This document shows positions 51,362-64,000 of a stretch of DNA of 64,000 nt, in pieces (the first letter of the stretch is position 1; every line of letters begins with the position of its first letter). The stretch covers positions 958,759 to 1,022,758 of the forward strand of contig NW_019774625.1 of NCBI RefSeq assembly GCF_001039355.2, in the 5' to 3' direction. A program made the translations under genes and the position numbers. Source of the stretch: Lingula anatina (lineage: Eukaryota > Brachiopoda > Lingulata > Lingulida > Lingulidae). Under the pieces are notes generated by a model that made no database searches, had not been told where the DNA came from, and saw nothing but the letters and a program-made list of their open reading frames with translations.

Positions 51362-52196
51362 TAATTTTTGATGATTAAATGGCATAATGAAAAACTGGAC
51401 CAGCCAATGCGTCAGGGGGGAATACATGAAAATATGCGAGTTGGGCCCAGACATGTAGGCACCTGTGCATGGGTTTCCCAAATGAAATCTGAGCCACCTT
51501 TCACTCCTAAACCTGTTGGGGTTCCAGGCATGAACCTGCTGTATTGGGGTACCATTGATCCAGTGCATGTTTGTAAATATCAAGCTCTTTAATTGATACA
51601 AAGAACTTTTGTATAAGTGCACTGAAAAGACAGGCTTTCAACCTAGCGGCTGTTTTGTATGTGGTCAATGAAGCATGTGCTTGTTTCAACATAATCTGGA
51701 TCAATGGTCAGCATAGAATGAATCTGGAAGAATGTTTCACCCCACATGAAAGTAGACCCATTCATGCAATTTTGGTCGTGTGTCGATGACTTAAAAAAAT
51801 AATAATAAACCCACATGTACGCAAAATTTGCCTTACTGGATGAACTGTTGCCCTTTAAATGGATATAGTTCACCTGCTTCAAAGCTTTCCAAAATCTTTT
51901 TTTTTCAACAAATAACATTGCTAACTACCCCCTTCCTTCAAATAATTGCACCTATTCACTGCAAAAACAATCTGTGCATATTATACATATACCTAGAATA
52001 TAAAAACTTTTAAAGGTCATACCACAACAGTATGCTTTCATGAAAATTTCTTCACTATAAATGTGAAACAAATTTTTTAAAATTCACATAAATGGACGGA
52101 TATTATGAACTGGCACAATACATTTGGCTTTATACTGATAGACAACTTTAGAAATGATCACACATGCCTTTGCAGATGCCTTTCCTACATATTTCA

Positions 52197-54532
<2,336 letters not shown>

Positions 54533-55299
54533 TCTAACCTTCCCTTGGAATACGTTGGACTGTGGAAACTTCGTTTTGGCGGTTACTGTATTTACACCAA
54601 CAAATGTACCACTGAAATATTATAATTAAGCAACCAATATAATTATTATAACAATTAAACAATAGTCACCTTGGTGATTATATTAAAACTTTTTAAAACC
54701 CGACAAAAGATATGATGTACGGATGATTTCCTGTTAAGTTATACATGTAGAATCAGTTATTTCGATCAGAAATATTAAATGTAGACAGCATATCTAGGCA
54801 AAAATAAAAACCCAATGAATCAACGCTTGGCTGACATTGGTATTGACTAAAAATAAAATATGCCATTTTCATTTTTACTGTATCTGATAAAACATCTTTA
54901 ACGCGCACACGACACGTAAACGCTACATATTTCATCTTATGGGATCCACGTTTAACCTTCACAGAAAAAAACTAGACAAACCAAAATAACATTCTTTACT
55001 TACGAGTAACTCGCCAGCTTGTCTATATGGTGACTCGGATCAGCTGATCCCCTGCAGAGATGAAACAAATTCTCCAAATTCCCCTGTGCTCCGCAAAACG
55101 ATTTTTCGAGGAACAGTGCTGTTATTTGCAGTCAAGAGGTAATATCCCTTCTAAATTTGGTTATTGTTTAGCTACTGCTTATTGCTATAAACGGTGTGTA
55201 AATCCACCAGTTACACCCTTAAGTTCCACGAGAAAACTGCATGCAAGTCACTTGAGCTGGCTTGATAATATTGCTTGCATGGCAACTAGCTAAATAGTG

Positions 55300-55400
55300 G
55301 AGTAAATACTAGCGCGCCCACTGATTGGCGTGTCTGTTGACGACGTCGCTAGGCATGCAAATGAGATAAACATGTTTAGAGATGGCGCTTCTGTTGCCGG
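55300..55400. promoter_or_regulatory. Motif cluster upstream of FOXJ1
   Basis: Within 70 bp there is an inverted CCAAT box (GATTGG, 55322-55327), an octamer ATGCAAAT (55355-55362) and a YY1-like GATGGCG (about 55381-55387), with several CpGs. It lies about 0.8 kb upstream of the FOXJ1 start codon. Promoter function is inferred from motifs only. Confidence 0.3.
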
Positions 55401-55654
55401 CTCAAGACAAGTTGAAATGTGGATTACGAGGCGGAATGTGTTGTATCGATATTTCAAAACTAAACTAAAATTCCATTTATACATCCAGTAAATAAACATA
55501 CATTTGAAACACAAATTTAATTTTTCAAACATTGATGTGTTTAAAATCTTAAGAAGATGGTCGGAATCGGAGAAAGAAAGAGCAATCAAGGCAGGTGCAC
55601 TGTTCAAAGGCTGTGGTTCGGGTGGTTAGTTTGACGCAATCGCGGCGTGGGAGA

Positions 55655-55671
55655 TGGGGGGGGGGGGGGGT
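55655..55671. repeat. Poly(G) run
   Basis: A near-uninterrupted G homopolymer. Similar runs occur at about 46218-46229 and 59529-59539. Confidence 0.85.
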
Positions 55672-57398
55672 GCTTATTATAATTATTACTTTTGGAATTT
55701 TGCCTACAGAAGTTAGTTAGCATTTAATTAATTCCATATGCTACATATAACAAAATGAATTAACTTCTGCACTTGTTAAGTTGTCAGTTTGACCAGAGAC
55801 AATTCAATTTTGGTTTTGGTGGCGAAAAAAAGTCTGTAAGCGGTAAAACGTGTTTAGATAAGGTGGATTTCATGAAGTAGGCCTATTTAGCAACAGCAAT
55901 AGGCTCAATATACCTTGAATTAAATACAATACACGTCCCAACAAAAGGTGACTTGCATTTTTCACAATGGCTTGCATTAATGAGAAAATACTATTAGATT
56001 TGTTGAATAGAATAAAAAAAGTTATATGATAAAACTGAAGGGACCGCTTCTTTTATCATAGCATATCAACACGTGTCCTATATGTTTGATTCCAGAGTCT
56101 CAATTTGTTTTCATTTTGATGAACAGGGAATAACAGAACTAAATGGAGTTTACTATGTTCGCATCACAATGGGTCTAAATCTGTTCCTCAGCACCCTGCT
56201 ATACAATTAAAAAATTAAGCCATGCGACATACAACTGCTTGGTATGGTGATGCCATATCTATAACGTACGTCTTTCATATCTAAGTTTTTAATGAAGTCA
56301 GGGTTTGAGGTTATGCAAACAACACAAGAAAAGCAACACCAGGGTAAGCTGCTATACGAGAAATCGTAAGCTAACTGAAGCTATATTCGACGTTAGAGTC
56401 AAGTTAGTGACACTTGAGATATAGTTTGTATTAATTAAGTTCCCTTTCCTTCATCCATCCACTATTACAGTCATTCTTTTTTTTTTGACAGAATTAATGC
56501 TACCCTCGGCGCAGTGGAAGTCAAACAACTACATCATCATCACCAGGCAATAGTAAATCATATTCGCAATTTTAATAAATGGCATACAGCATGCGCTTGG
56601 CACATTAAAAATTACCAATATCAGTCCGTTGAAGTAATTATACGAAACCAAACGGTCACAAGGGGGTGTGCGTGATTGTTATGAAAACCTTGGAGTGTAA
56701 CATGAATATATCCAATCACGCTTTCCTTTTTGGTGGACAGAGAAACAAACACAGTGACGTCAAATTTACGTATACGTTTTTAATCAACATAAAAAGTCGG
56801 CGTTTTTTAGGACATTCACTGGTGTGTTTCTTGACTTACTTGAGGGGTTTTCAAGCCACAAAACATATCAAAAGGACATATTTGGCATTTCTTCGGTGAA
56901 TCTTCCTCTAAAGCGGGATTCTTGATAAGTTAGTTTTGTTTACCTCATTACGGATCTATCTTTGATAAGGTAAAGTTGACTTCAGTTGAGAGCAGGCCTT
57001 CCACTTTGATTTACCACGTTAACATGACCACTCAGAGCACCGATTCTGCGAATATCTCATATAAGAACGTATGATCGAGCCCATTTTCTGAATCACTTTT
57101 GTGCGAAGTAAGATGACTGAGCGCTCTTGTATACACTACGTCAGTTTTATTTGAATTAAGTGAGTTTTGTTACCATACGCGTATATTTCTAAGACTTCAA
57201 TGTTTTAATATAATCCAACTCGTTTTCTTTAGAAAGACGTCTAAGTGCAAAATGGTTAACGTCGTTTTACGGTAGAAAATTTTCATCGAGCCTCATAAAT
57301 TTGAACAGAACATGCCTAGTGATAGAGACAGGGGTGGAAAAGTGCTAGCCTAAGCGTGGCAAAAGCCATTTTCCATTAAACCTCTTCACCTTCCCAGC

Positions 57399-57511
57399 TA
57401 GCACGAAAATTCATGCGTTAGCACTTCTATTGACGGTTCTGATATGTAGCGGCTGTGCAAGTACGTATCAGAACCGTCAATAGGAGTGCTAACGCATGAA
57501 TTTTCGTGCTA
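57399..57511. mobile_element. 113 bp near-perfect palindromic element with 9 bp target duplication
   Basis: The arms of about 50 bp begin TAGCACGAAAATTCATGCG and end with its complement, with two mismatches between arms and a short central loop. CTTCCCAGC occurs at 57390-57398 and again at 57512-57520, a perfect 9 bp duplication. This size suggests Mutator-like (9 bp) or hAT-like (8 bp) mobilisation. The clean flanks suggest recent insertion. Confidence 0.8.
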
Positions 57512-59192
57512 CTTCCCAGCCAATGCATGTTCATTTTATTTTTAAAAAGTTGGACACGTTCCTTTTCAATAATAACAAAGCAAATCACAAGTCTACCGTG
57601 TGAAAGGTATGGTTAAAAACAGATACTGATGTCCGACTCTATCAGTGATACTTGGAGGTTTCCGCAATTTGGCACAACCAAGGAGTGGCTACATTGCGAT
57701 GACAGCACTACTACAGCAATCGGGCAATGGCTGTTTCATTAGTCACTGCAACCCCCTTTAGTTTACGTTCACAAGCCCACGAGACGAACTGCGTCACCCA
57801 CTTCTTATATCATCTTGTCTTTAACTATTTCAAGGTCTATTATTCGTCAATGATATTGCAGGAAAAAACGCCATCTGTTATAAAATGTATTTCAAGTTTG
57901 TACACAATGTACAGGTACAACGCAATTTACAAAGTTGTATGAAATGGACTTTGATTGAGTGTGCACTAATCCGTGATGTAAACACCATGCTCCCTGATAC
58001 AAACAGCAAACTAAAGGCTGCGTGCCAACTGGAGCAACAACCATATGTGCCAGCAAATAAAACAAAACCCTGAAACTGCTGAGATCCTCACATCTATAAA
58101 GAATAGACATCTATATTCACTCCATTAGTTTCTTGCCAGTTTTTGCTCACCCACCGCTTTCTTAACACAATATGCATAAAATACAGAAATTACCGTCACA
58201 CCTCATCATTTAACATTCAAAGTACACTAATTACCATTGGTCTTTTACATTATACTGTTAAGTGACCTAAATACATGATAAGAATACAAATTTCACATGA
58301 AATTTTATCATGAGATTGACCAGTCCACAACTACTATGTCCCCTTCTTTCCCTGCCCAAGCTATACCTGAGTGAATGCACTGAGACACGGGGTGCACTAC
58401 AACTCTCACATATCAGAAGAGATAACAGAATATTTATATATATATACAAAAGATTATACAGCACATAACCCAGTGCATCTGTGACTGACTGAAAGAAACG
58501 TGTCATAATCAGTGTGAAACCCAAAGTTCACTTTTGCTCTTCAATGGAGTGTTCCCAACTCCAGGCACTGTTTAAAATTATTTTAGTAGTCCTAAAGACA
58601 CACCAAATTTTTCAACTAATATAATAAAAGCACCAGATCATTAGTATACACTGTCTCATGTGTCTCCAATTAGTCAATATATCTTTTCCCTTTTTAGTTT
58701 CTTTTTCTATAAACCTGTAAAACACTGATACAAATAAATTTTTTGAACTTTTTCCACTTTTTCTATAAACCTGTGAAACGTGGATTAATATAATGTGAAT
58801 ATGAACATAACTGAAGAACTGTCAAAATGATGCTAGACATACATCATATCTACATGAATGATATAGATACCCATACAAATTATATCTTTACCATATTAAT
58901 TAAATTAAAAAGTCTCAGGCTGTTCAACTTCTCCTCAATATTAAATTGCCTGTCATCAAATGTTTTATAGATGAAATTATTTAGTCTTTTCCCTGCCTCC
59001 ATCAATAACAGAAATTCTAACATAGAACTCCTTGATTTCGAAGAGTCTGACCTTGCTCATTCATTGTTATGTTCCAAGCGCTTCACCTGTTCTTGAGAGA
59101 CAATAAGATTTTCCCTTTCTCCACTCAAATGTTTGCAACACTTATTTCTTTCGTGATTAAGTGTGCTTTCTGTGAAAATCAGAAATCAGAAT

Positions 59193-62100
59193 TTATCTTT
59201 GTGCTTCCAGTTCCACCTTAGGTGGCTGTGACTGAGGTGATTGTTGTGCAGGAGAGCTTGCATAGTAATTGGCAAAGTTCGAATTTACTGGTGATGTTGC
59301 CGTCATTTTCTCTGCACCGCAAGACCATTTAGAAAGCGCTGCAAGTGCCTCTGGAAAATTTGGCGGTGTGGCAGGAGTATTAGCAGGTGTACACAGCTGA
59401 AAAACAAGAATACAACAATACATAAATAACAATAAGTGTTCTCATCTATTGAAACACAACCACATGGCAAACAATACACAATCACCTGTGAAGATATATC
59501 ACAGAGATAAGGTTGGAATTCCAAAAATGGGGGGGGGGGATTTTAGCTTATTTGTCAAAAAGTTTTTTTTCATAAATTCAATTTCACCTAAAAACCTGAA
59601 ATCTATACACATTTCAAATGCTGAAACTGAAATAAAAATGTTTAAACTTCTATCCGCGTTCTTCATACTTGTTAGTGGTACACCTAACTGACTCAAAACA
59701 CACTGGTAAACCATGTTGCTTTATAGATTTTTTTTAATTGGCCTATCAAGCGGAAGCCAGTTTCATCAAAACTGGTGGACAGCATTGTCCTATGGATATC
59801 ACTATCCACTGGGTAAAACTGTTATCCAAGAGTGTGGACAGATATCCCATGGACAAAGAAATGTTTCAAAAATGCTGAATACTTTTTGCCTCAAATATTG
59901 CTATTAAACTATCTATAGGAAAACAATTTAATACAATGGATATTGAAACCCACAGGCTAACTCTGTCCAGTATTGATGAAACTGGACCCTGTAGCTTTTA
60001 ATCAAGTAATTACTTCATCTTTTTAATGGGCAAAAAATTATCATACTTTCAGATACATAATTTTATAATCGTAAAAATTATATTTCTTTTATCATTTGTT
60101 GATGCTTTTAATGCATAAAATAGAACTCTACAGAAGTCTTATCTTTAATTTTGTTACTACCACTCAATAGGAATACTGTAATTTAGGAAACTTTGACTTA
60201 AAAATACAGTATCTGTAAAACTCATCACAATATCACAGAAAAGTTATTACTTTAAGTAACTCATCAATCAGTTTAAGGTTATACAGCATTAAAAATTATC
60301 AATCATAAAATTATTAGCATGAACCAGCATTTGTTAAATAACTTGGTATGTTGTATGATAATCCTATTAGCTACTGGCACAAAAAATGCAGCTGAACCAA
60401 ATCCCTGTATAAATATACAACCAGTGACACCATCACAATTATAAGCTCCATCTCTCTCATACACTCAACACACATATTAGTTGTATATAATATATACATG
60501 TATTTACCAAATTCCTTCTCTGCTGGTATTCAATATCAAATATTGAGTATTCACACAAGTGACATAAACAACTACATTACAATCATAAATCAATATCATC
60601 CCCAGACAAAATCAATATCATTTCCGTTCCTATCATTAGCTGATAGCAATACCCTAGATCATCAGAATATTAGTTTGTACCGAAGTTTAAATCTGTGAAG
60701 CTGATGGCAATTAACCAGTTTACTTTAAGAAATGCTAAGAAAGCCAGAAACCTATTCTATTTACCAATTTCTAACCAGAACTCTCAAAGGTTTAACACAT
60801 GTGCTACAGCTAAGACTTCTCCAAAGAACACCAAGCATTAACCAGGCTGATAAGACCATAACAGCAAAGCCAACTAAATTGCCTCTAAATTATTCACTTC
60901 AATATGCTATGTCTATAGTACTTGTTCAGACAAGTAAGCTTTTAAGTCTAAATTGTGGAATTCAGGAAAATAACTTTTCCTGAACCTCTCTCTCTTTCTC
61001 TTCCTTCAATGAAAAAGAATGAATGTGGGGTGTTCTAAAAACAAGCAAAATACACAGTTGTCAGCTTTTGGACATTGCAAAGGTATATAACAAGTGTTGA
61101 GAGGGGCTGGTATTGGGAATGTAAGGGCGCATTCCCAGAGATTTTAGATCGATCTATCCCCGTGGGGAGTCTCACTAGATTACTGTCAGATAATCCAACT
61201 TATACCCCGTTCACACTATGCTCAGTTATCCGGATAAATTGCGAATTAGGTCACAATTCGAATAAATGCAGTAGTGTGAACGCAAGAGGATTTTTGTAAT
61301 GCGCATTTTCAAAATCCTGCAAGCGAGGTGGAACTCTAAGCGCGATCCGGATAACTTACCGGAATCGACACCTGTACAGATCTTACTGCGCATGTGTGCT
61401 GATAAGTGCAGATATCTATGAACGCTTGTTTATTACTTTAGCGATTGCACCAAACGTATTTGGAGGTCACCACTCACTACAACATGAGGAAACAAACTTA
61501 TTTTGCCACCTTATACTTCTCAAGAATGCTGGAATGTCTTCTGAGTTGCATTTGTCGTCACAAATTTTTGTTGGTATTTTAAGATTTCCTGTGCGGCGCA
61601 TGCGCGAGTGTTCAAAACAGGAAGTTAAACCTGAAATTTTCAACATGGGATTCGGATTCGCTTAGCGAGTGTGAACGCAATACCGAATCGGATTCCTTAC
61701 GAAAAATCCGAATTATAGAAATGCGCATTTTGGCAACTGTAGTGTGAATGGGGTATTAAATGTCCGTCCCACCTACTACAAGCTGTAAGGGGGTAATTAA
61801 CTTTCATGCCGCCCGGCTGACGGCTATTTAGCGTGAACCCCCAGGGAGTTAGGTCAATCTAGTTGGATTGATCTAATCTCTGGGAATGGGGTGTAAGACT
61901 GTCTCTGGTATATCACGTGCACACGGTGAGAAAAATCAAGATTTTACTACCCAATATATACAGTGGTGGATTTAGAGTGGGGGTCGGCTTCGTATCAGCG
62001 GACCCCCCTTCAAATAATCCTGGATCAGTCCCTGATATACCAGTATAACTACACTGCTTAAAGCCTAGACATGAGAAACATCAGCTTCAAACTCTTATCA

Positions 62101-63032
62101 AGGTTTACAAGGTGGCAAGCGTCAGGGATAAAAATACCAACATTTATGTAGCAGGATTCTGACATAATACTACAGATTTTGAGAGCAAAGTAGACTAACA
62201 GTTTGCACTCCGTATTACAGAGTGCCATGGTCAGAAAATGGCACAGCTAGCCAAGTACTTGTGTTATTACAGCATAGCAAATATATGAAAGGCAAACTCC
62301 CAACAGACATCTATTTCATAAAAGCATAGGGTTTTTTCCAAATCTATTTGCTCCACCTCTGGTGTACTAACAGAAACATACAACAACACATGTATCAGAC
62401 ATGTAAACAGGAGATGCACCATGTCAACAAAACATTACCAGGCACCAAATTGCAACATGAGAACATTGGACTACCTTCTTTAAGCTATGTCTCAGCATTA
62501 AATTGAAAGATCATTAGATAGAGATACAGTATTGCAAGATAAAAGAGCCCTAAGAGTTAATGATTTATTTAAGACATACAGTGGCTCCACTTTTAAACTA
62601 GTTTTAATGAATAGGTTCTTTAAAGCAGCTTAATGGAACAGGAGAAGCAGGGGCGAAAACAACATATTAAATACATCAGGTCAGTCAGTATTTGGGGATG
62701 GCAAATTTAAATAGGCCATAATAGCTGACCCCATTCCTGACACAAGGTGACCCACTTACAAAAGCAGGGCACTGACCTCCTGGAGAACATACTAAAATAC
62801 TAGATCAAAGGTCAAAAGTGAAAAATTTTCCAAAACACGTGCTAGTATTATGCTTTGACGGCAGATGACAATAAGGAGAGTGAAATATCAAAAACCTGCT
62901 GGACTGGTTGTCCAAGTCACAACAGATGCACAAAAAGGCACATACTATGAATCTGCAAACAAAAGGATGAGACAAATGTAATTTTAACTTACCTCATCAA
63001 AAACAGTTATGAAAAGATTCCATTCTACTGCC
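59193..63032 (-). CDS. UBALD: UBA-like domain protein UBALD1/2 (FAM100) homologue, 3' part
   Basis: The last exon (59193-59396) encodes 67 residues beginning LCTPANTPATPPNFPEALA and ending VELEAQR. It matches the CTPANTPATPPNFPDAL block and the short AER/GQR-type C-terminus of vertebrate UBALD1/2. A 40 nt candidate exon (62993-63032) with a good acceptor (TTTTAG) and donor (GTAAGT) encodes AVEWNLFITVFDE, joins the last exon in phase and loosely resembles the end of the UBA-like domain around the conserved Trp. The upstream exon with the start codon would lie beyond 64000. The role of UBALD proteins is poorly known. Last exon confidence is high; the 40 nt exon is tentative. Confidence 0.8.
61125..61893. 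mobile_element. Outer MITE of a nested pair, TAA target duplication
   Basis: The ends GGGCGCATTCCCAGAG and CTCTGGGAATGGGGTG are flanked by TAA (61122-61124, 61894-61896). Sequence outside the insert matches 47300-47514 in inverted orientation. It is split by the element at 61203-61755. Confidence 0.7.
61203..61755. mobile_element. Inner MITE, 553 bp, TTA target duplication
   Basis: Terminal inverted repeats are TACCCCGTTCACACTA on the left and TAGTGTGAATGGGGTA on the right. TTA flanks it at 61200-61202 and 61756-61758. Removing the insert and one TTA restores the order seen in the related element at 47300-47514. The 3 bp TWA site fits PIF/Harbinger. Confidence 0.75.
61961..62038. mobile_element. 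Short copy of the TGGCGGATT...AATCCTGGATCC repeat
   Basis: ACAGTGGTGGATTTAGAGTG...CCCCCCTTCAAATAATCCTGGATC; a short relative of 45631-45925. Confidence 0.55.
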
Positions 63033-64000
63033 CTAAAATACAATTGTACTTTAACAGATGTATATGTTGATTACATTCAATCAGGAAAATAGTTCTGCAC
63101 TGTTTTATAAAAATATATATAGATATAAAAATAAATAAAGCAAAAAACATGTAATTAAGCATAGCAAAAGACCTGAATATCACCTACTATTAAAAACATT
63201 CAAAACTGGTGCCAGTTTTGAAAGGACCTTCCTTTAATTCTAGGCATAGTGTAAACTGCTACACTTGTACAGTGGACTCCGTTTGGCTAAAGAGCATTTT
63301 TACAAACAGTTGCCCCACAAAAAAAAAACAATTATACCTCAATAGGTTACTATTATTGTTACAGAGGTAAAGAACCATTGACAAGGCTAATGAGAATCAG
63401 TTTCCTCTAGGAATACATACTGAAGGACAGAAATAATGATTTTTAACTAAAATGCTACTGTAACATACTGGAACAGAGGTATGTAAGCTCTTCACTTGGG
63501 AAACTACAACCATGTAGTGAAGACTAACACATTCTAGCAATATCAAATAATACAACCCATTAAAACCAAGTATTTCTATGACTGTCACTGCAAAATGCAT
63601 TCAACAGTACTGTAAAGTCAGGCCAGTGCTTTTACCCAACTTTTATAGGTCATAACCTTCATGTTACCCCTAACAGAACATTCTAGACTTCTGGGAACTT
63701 GTAACATATTCTCCCAGTGAACCAGAAACAACATGTGTAACTCTCAATCATTTAACTTTATATCCATTTCCCTTTGTGTTGAATGTACTCCAGCATTACT
63801 TCAGTTTTTTAATGGGCATCCTTATTAGGTACCAGCTGACATGGCTGTTGCTGCTAGCAGTGTATGTAAACAATGCTTCTCTCAGTAATAATGATAGTTA
63901 CAATACACTTACATAATTATTAATTTCAATACAAAAACATTATTATGACTTTGACCAAATGTTATATGCTATAAATGCAGAAAAAATCTCTTTACTAGCT
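63033..64000 (-). other. Upstream UBALD intron or flank, nothing recognised
   Basis: No match to the expected UBALD N-terminal exon was found on the minus strand. Only short chance frames are present. Confidence 0.45.

Larger units (their letters stand above)
44953..52196. other. Intergenic between ANKRD54 and FOXJ1
   Basis: No exon was recognised in about 7 kb. It holds related MITEs (45422-45603, 47300-47514), a G/C-run repeat (45631-45925), a T-rich tandem repeat (48150-48325) and a C-rich tract (51312-51361). The stretch 48330-51300 shows nothing I can assign. The FOXJ1 3' UTR should run leftward from 52196. Confidence 0.5.
54533..59192. other. Intergenic between FOXJ1 and UBALD
   Basis: No exon was recognised. 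The left part is the FOXJ1 upstream region. It holds a motif cluster (55300-55400), a G run (55655-55671) and a 113 bp palindromic insertion (57399-57511). Nothing was assigned in 55700-57380 or 57520-59192. The latter should contain the UBALD 3' UTR. Confidence 0.5.
59397..62992 (-). other. UBALD last intron
   Basis: About 3.6 kb. It contains a nested MITE pair (61125-61893 with 61203-61755 inside) and a short repeat (61961-62038). The remainder shows only chance frames. Confidence 0.5.

Noticed and set aside
51233-51622. 129-codon minus-strand frame with a Gly-rich segment
   Set aside because: The Gly run is the C-rich tract read on the other strand. No homology or splice support.

Overview
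This is AT-rich, intron-rich DNA from an animal nuclear genome. Introns follow GT-AG rules (two GC-AG donors were found), and the protein families (BuGZ/ZNF207, ACSL, ANKRD54, FOXJ1, UBALD) are bilaterian. The many small inverted-repeat transposons, an RTE-type retroposon tail and a Ty3/gypsy fossil suggest a marine invertebrate, perhaps a lophotrochozoan or invertebrate deuterostome. The species cannot be named from the sequence. All six genes found lie on the minus strand.

Layout from left to right. (1) Positions 2532-6367 hold a complete seven-exon BuGZ/ZNF207 gene. Downstream of its stop are four paralogous 55-61 nt elements that can each fold into a compact cloverleaf (941-1680), plus a 137 bp element that has a diverged twin in intron 4. 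(2) Positions 9697-36354 hold two tandem long-chain acyl-CoA synthetase genes of the ACSL1/5/6 type, 19 coding exons each, predicted at 711 and 702 residues. They share intron positions, and some exons are almost identical while others are strongly diverged. The spacer between them contains a satellite, a retroposon tail and a decayed Ty3/gypsy pol fragment. (3) Positions 36071-38360 are a near-identical direct duplication carrying the first coding exon of the right-hand ACSL gene. A single N marks the junction, so this may be an assembly artefact. (4) Positions 41969-44952 hold a nine-exon ANKRD54 gene (298 aa). (5) Positions 52197-54532 hold a two-exon FOXJ1 gene (442 aa). (6) Positions 59193-63032 hold the 3' part of a UBALD1/2 (FAM100) gene whose start lies beyond the window. 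FOXJ1 and UBALD2 are also close neighbours in human, so this pairing looks like old microsynteny.

The genes do not form one pathway. BuGZ acts in spindle assembly and Bub3 loading, the ACSLs activate fatty acids at membranes, ANKRD54 is a signalling or shuttling adaptor, FOXJ1 is the master regulator of motile cilia, and UBALD is a small UBA-like protein of uncertain role. The rest of the window is introns and intergenic DNA with mobile-element debris. That debris includes a PIF/Harbinger-like MITE with a possible transposase scrap, a nested MITE pair, and a 113 bp near-perfect palindrome with a 9 bp target duplication. The cloverleaf cluster at 941-1680 is the least explained signal. No complete new multi-gene system was found.
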